From positions 1 through 6,523 of the forward strand of contig JAIRRR010000038.1 of NCBI GenBank assembly GCA_031255875.1: DNA of 6,523 nt, given 5' to 3'. The stretch is from Treponema sp. (GTDB taxonomy: Bacteria > Spirochaetota > Spirochaetia > Treponematales > Breznakiellaceae). The notes below the pieces were generated by a model. The model did not search any database. It was not told the DNA's origin and saw only the letters and a program-made list of their open reading frames with translations. The position numbers were made by a program, and so were the translations under genes. Below are positions 5,617 through 6,523 of this stretch, one piece after another. The stretch's first letter is position 1. The number at the start of each line of letters is the position of its first letter.

Positions 5617-6523
5617 TATTCCGCCCGCTAGCAGCCGCCGGCCTCTGCCTCTTGCTCTGCGCTTCCCCGCGCCTTTCTGCGGCCGACGATTCCGGAGCGG
5701 CGCGGGAAGATGCCCGGTCCCTGACGCCGCTTTGGCGCCATTCCATGGACGGGACCATGCTCGGCCCCCCGCTGGCCGAGGCGGGCCTTATCACTGCGGT
5801 AAGCGACGGGGGGACGCTCCGGTCCTATAGCGCCCTGGGGAACCTGCTCTGGACTTTCAACGCCCGGGGGCGGCTTGGCCCCTACCTGGGCCGTTCCCCG
5901 GACGGCACCACCTACATTTGCAGAACCACCGGCGTCTTTATCGCGATAAACCGGGCCGGCCGGGAACTCTGGAGGCGGGATCTGGGAGAGCCGCTTGCCG
6001 CCCCGGTAATTTCGGGCTGGGACGGGCGGGTGTTCCTGTTTACCGGAAAACGCATTTGCTGCTTTAACGCCGCAGGCTACCCCCTCTGGGCGCAGAGCCT
6101 GGAATCGCCCATTGCCTTCGGCCCTGTTATGGACAGCGGCGGCGGCTTTGCCCTGCTGCTTGAAAACGGGAATATACTCGAAGGGAACGCCTTCGGGAAA
6201 ATAACGGTTTGGGAGCCGCCGCGCGGGCCGGTTTCCGGGGGAAGATCTGAAAACAGCCCTTCCGGGGGGGGCCGCCCGGCCCTTAAAATGATCCTTCCCC
6301 TGGAAGGGGGGGCCCTGCTCCTCCTCTACAACGAGGGGAGCGCCGTGCTTCTGCCGCGCGGTCGGGACGCGGCGGGGGCGGCCCTTCTTCCGAACCTCGG
6401 GGGGGCCCCGGCCGCCGGGGCAAGCTGCGGGGATCGGGCGGCGGTGATGCTCGCCGGCGGGAGGCTCGTCTTTATCGGCGGGGCGGGCGGCGCGGGGCCC
6501 GGCGGAGACGGCCCGGGCGTTCT
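5613..6523 (+). CDS. Exported PQQ-like beta-propeller protein, C-terminus outside the window
   Basis: The frame is open from ATG 5613 to the right edge, giving 303 residues. Residues 1-23 are a signal peptide (hydrophobic core LAAAGLCLLLCA, signal peptidase I-type LSA at 21-23 before ADD); Cys16 follows three leucines and is a poor lipobox. Five tryptophans, Trp41, 80, 120, 159 and 200, recur about every 40 residues. Most sit in a (L)LW-plus-polar context after a Gly-containing turn (NLLWTFNARG, RELWRRDLGE, YPLWAQSLES). This is the periodicity of PQQ/BamB-like propeller blades. No catalytic or PQQ-binding residues can be assigned; a periplasmic or envelope scaffold role is likelier than an enzyme, but that is inference. 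After about residue 200 the blades become irregular and very rich in Gly, Ala and Leu, with G7-G8 tracts in the DNA. The gene is coupled to rlmD by ATGA, although the two functions seem unrelated. Confidence 0.8.
   Translation, partial: MIFRPLAAAGLCLLLCASPRLSAADDSGAAREDARSLTPLWRHSMDGTMLGPPLAEAGLITAVSDGGTLRSYSALGNLLWTFNARGRLGPYLGRSPDGTTYICRTTGVFIAINRAGRELWRRDLGEPLAAPVISGWDGRVFLFTGKRICCFNAAGYPLWAQSLESPIAFGPVMDSGGGFALLLENGNILEGNAFGKITVWEPPRGPVSGGRSENSPSGGGRPALKMILPLEGGALLLLYNEGSAVLLPRGRDAAGAALLPNLGGAPAAGASCGDRAAVMLAGGRLVFIGGAGGAGPGGDGPGV
6264..6271 (+). repeat. Poly-G tract (G8) inside the propeller gene
   Basis: Eight consecutive G residues encode Gly-Gly plus part of a third Gly codon (residues 218-220). 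Adding one G puts TAA at 6284-6286 in frame; removing one puts TGA at 6289-6291 in frame. The tract could therefore act as an on/off slippage site. Length is observed directly; variability is not known. Confidence 0.85.
6306..6312 (+). repeat. Poly-G tract (G7) inside the propeller gene
   Basis: Seven consecutive G residues, 34 bases after the end of the G8 tract and in the same reading frame. It is the second of three long G runs within about 140 bases. Confidence 0.85.
6399..6405 (+). repeat. Poly-G tract (G7) inside the propeller gene
   Basis: Seven consecutive G residues, followed directly by CCCC, in a segment with more than 80% GC by hand count of the line 6361-6420. It is the third long G run of the gene. 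Confidence 0.85.

Noticed and set aside
1..6523. Search for tRNA, rRNA, CRISPR repeats, insertion sequences, toxin-antitoxin or defence genes
   Set aside because: No cloverleaf-like or rRNA sequence, spaced direct repeat, transposase motif or defence signature was recognised by eye on either strand.

Overview
The window looks like an ordinary chromosomal stretch from a GC-rich spirochaete, most likely a Treponema-like (Treponematales) bacterium. This rests on the gene content and on the style of the PcnB N-terminus and the rest of the set (RlpA with a C-terminal SPOR domain, PcnB, an S33-type hydrolase, an Fe-S RumA-type methyltransferase, an exported PQQ-like propeller). It is recognition from memory, not a database match, so the phylum is probable and the genus only a guess.

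Layout from left to right. (1) Positions 1-647, minus strand: the N-terminal 215 residues of an ACR3/BASS-family membrane transporter that runs off the left edge; its base composition is clearly lower in GC than the rest. (2) 648-809: a divergent intergenic region holding a near-consensus sigma-70 promoter for the transporter. (3) 810-1889, plus strand: rlpA, a septal-ring lytic transglycosylase homologue with signal peptide, double-psi beta-barrel, Pro/Ala/Ser-rich linker and SPOR domain. (4) 1890-2080: convergent intergenic region with an intrinsic terminator that serves only the minus strand. (5) A minus-strand pair, transcribed from 4369 down to 2081: an alpha/beta hydrolase of the lysophospholipase/monoacylglycerol lipase type, then pcnB (poly(A) polymerase). 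(6) A 29-bp divergent gap (4370-4398) that must carry promoter elements for both directions. (7) A plus-strand pair: an rlmD/rumA-type 23S rRNA m5U methyltransferase (4399-5616), translationally coupled through ATGA to an exported PQQ-like beta-propeller protein (from 5613, cut off by the right edge).

The genes do not form one pathway. They are envelope functions (transporter, RlpA, propeller, lipase) mixed with RNA processing (PcnB, RlmD). I see no tRNA, rRNA, CRISPR array, insertion sequence or defence system, and no candidate for a wholly new multi-gene system.

Three points deserve a second look. First, the four genes that begin transcription units (transporter, rlpA, hydrolase, rlmD) have no Shine-Dalgarno sequence and have promoter -10 boxes within a few bases of the start codon, while the two internal genes (pcnB and the propeller) have clear ones; this predicts leaderless or near-leaderless first-gene mRNAs. 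Second, one symmetric TATAAT-like core sits in the 29-bp divergent gap. Third, the propeller gene has a G8 tract at which gain or loss of a single G gives a stop within a few codons, a layout that would suit phase variation.
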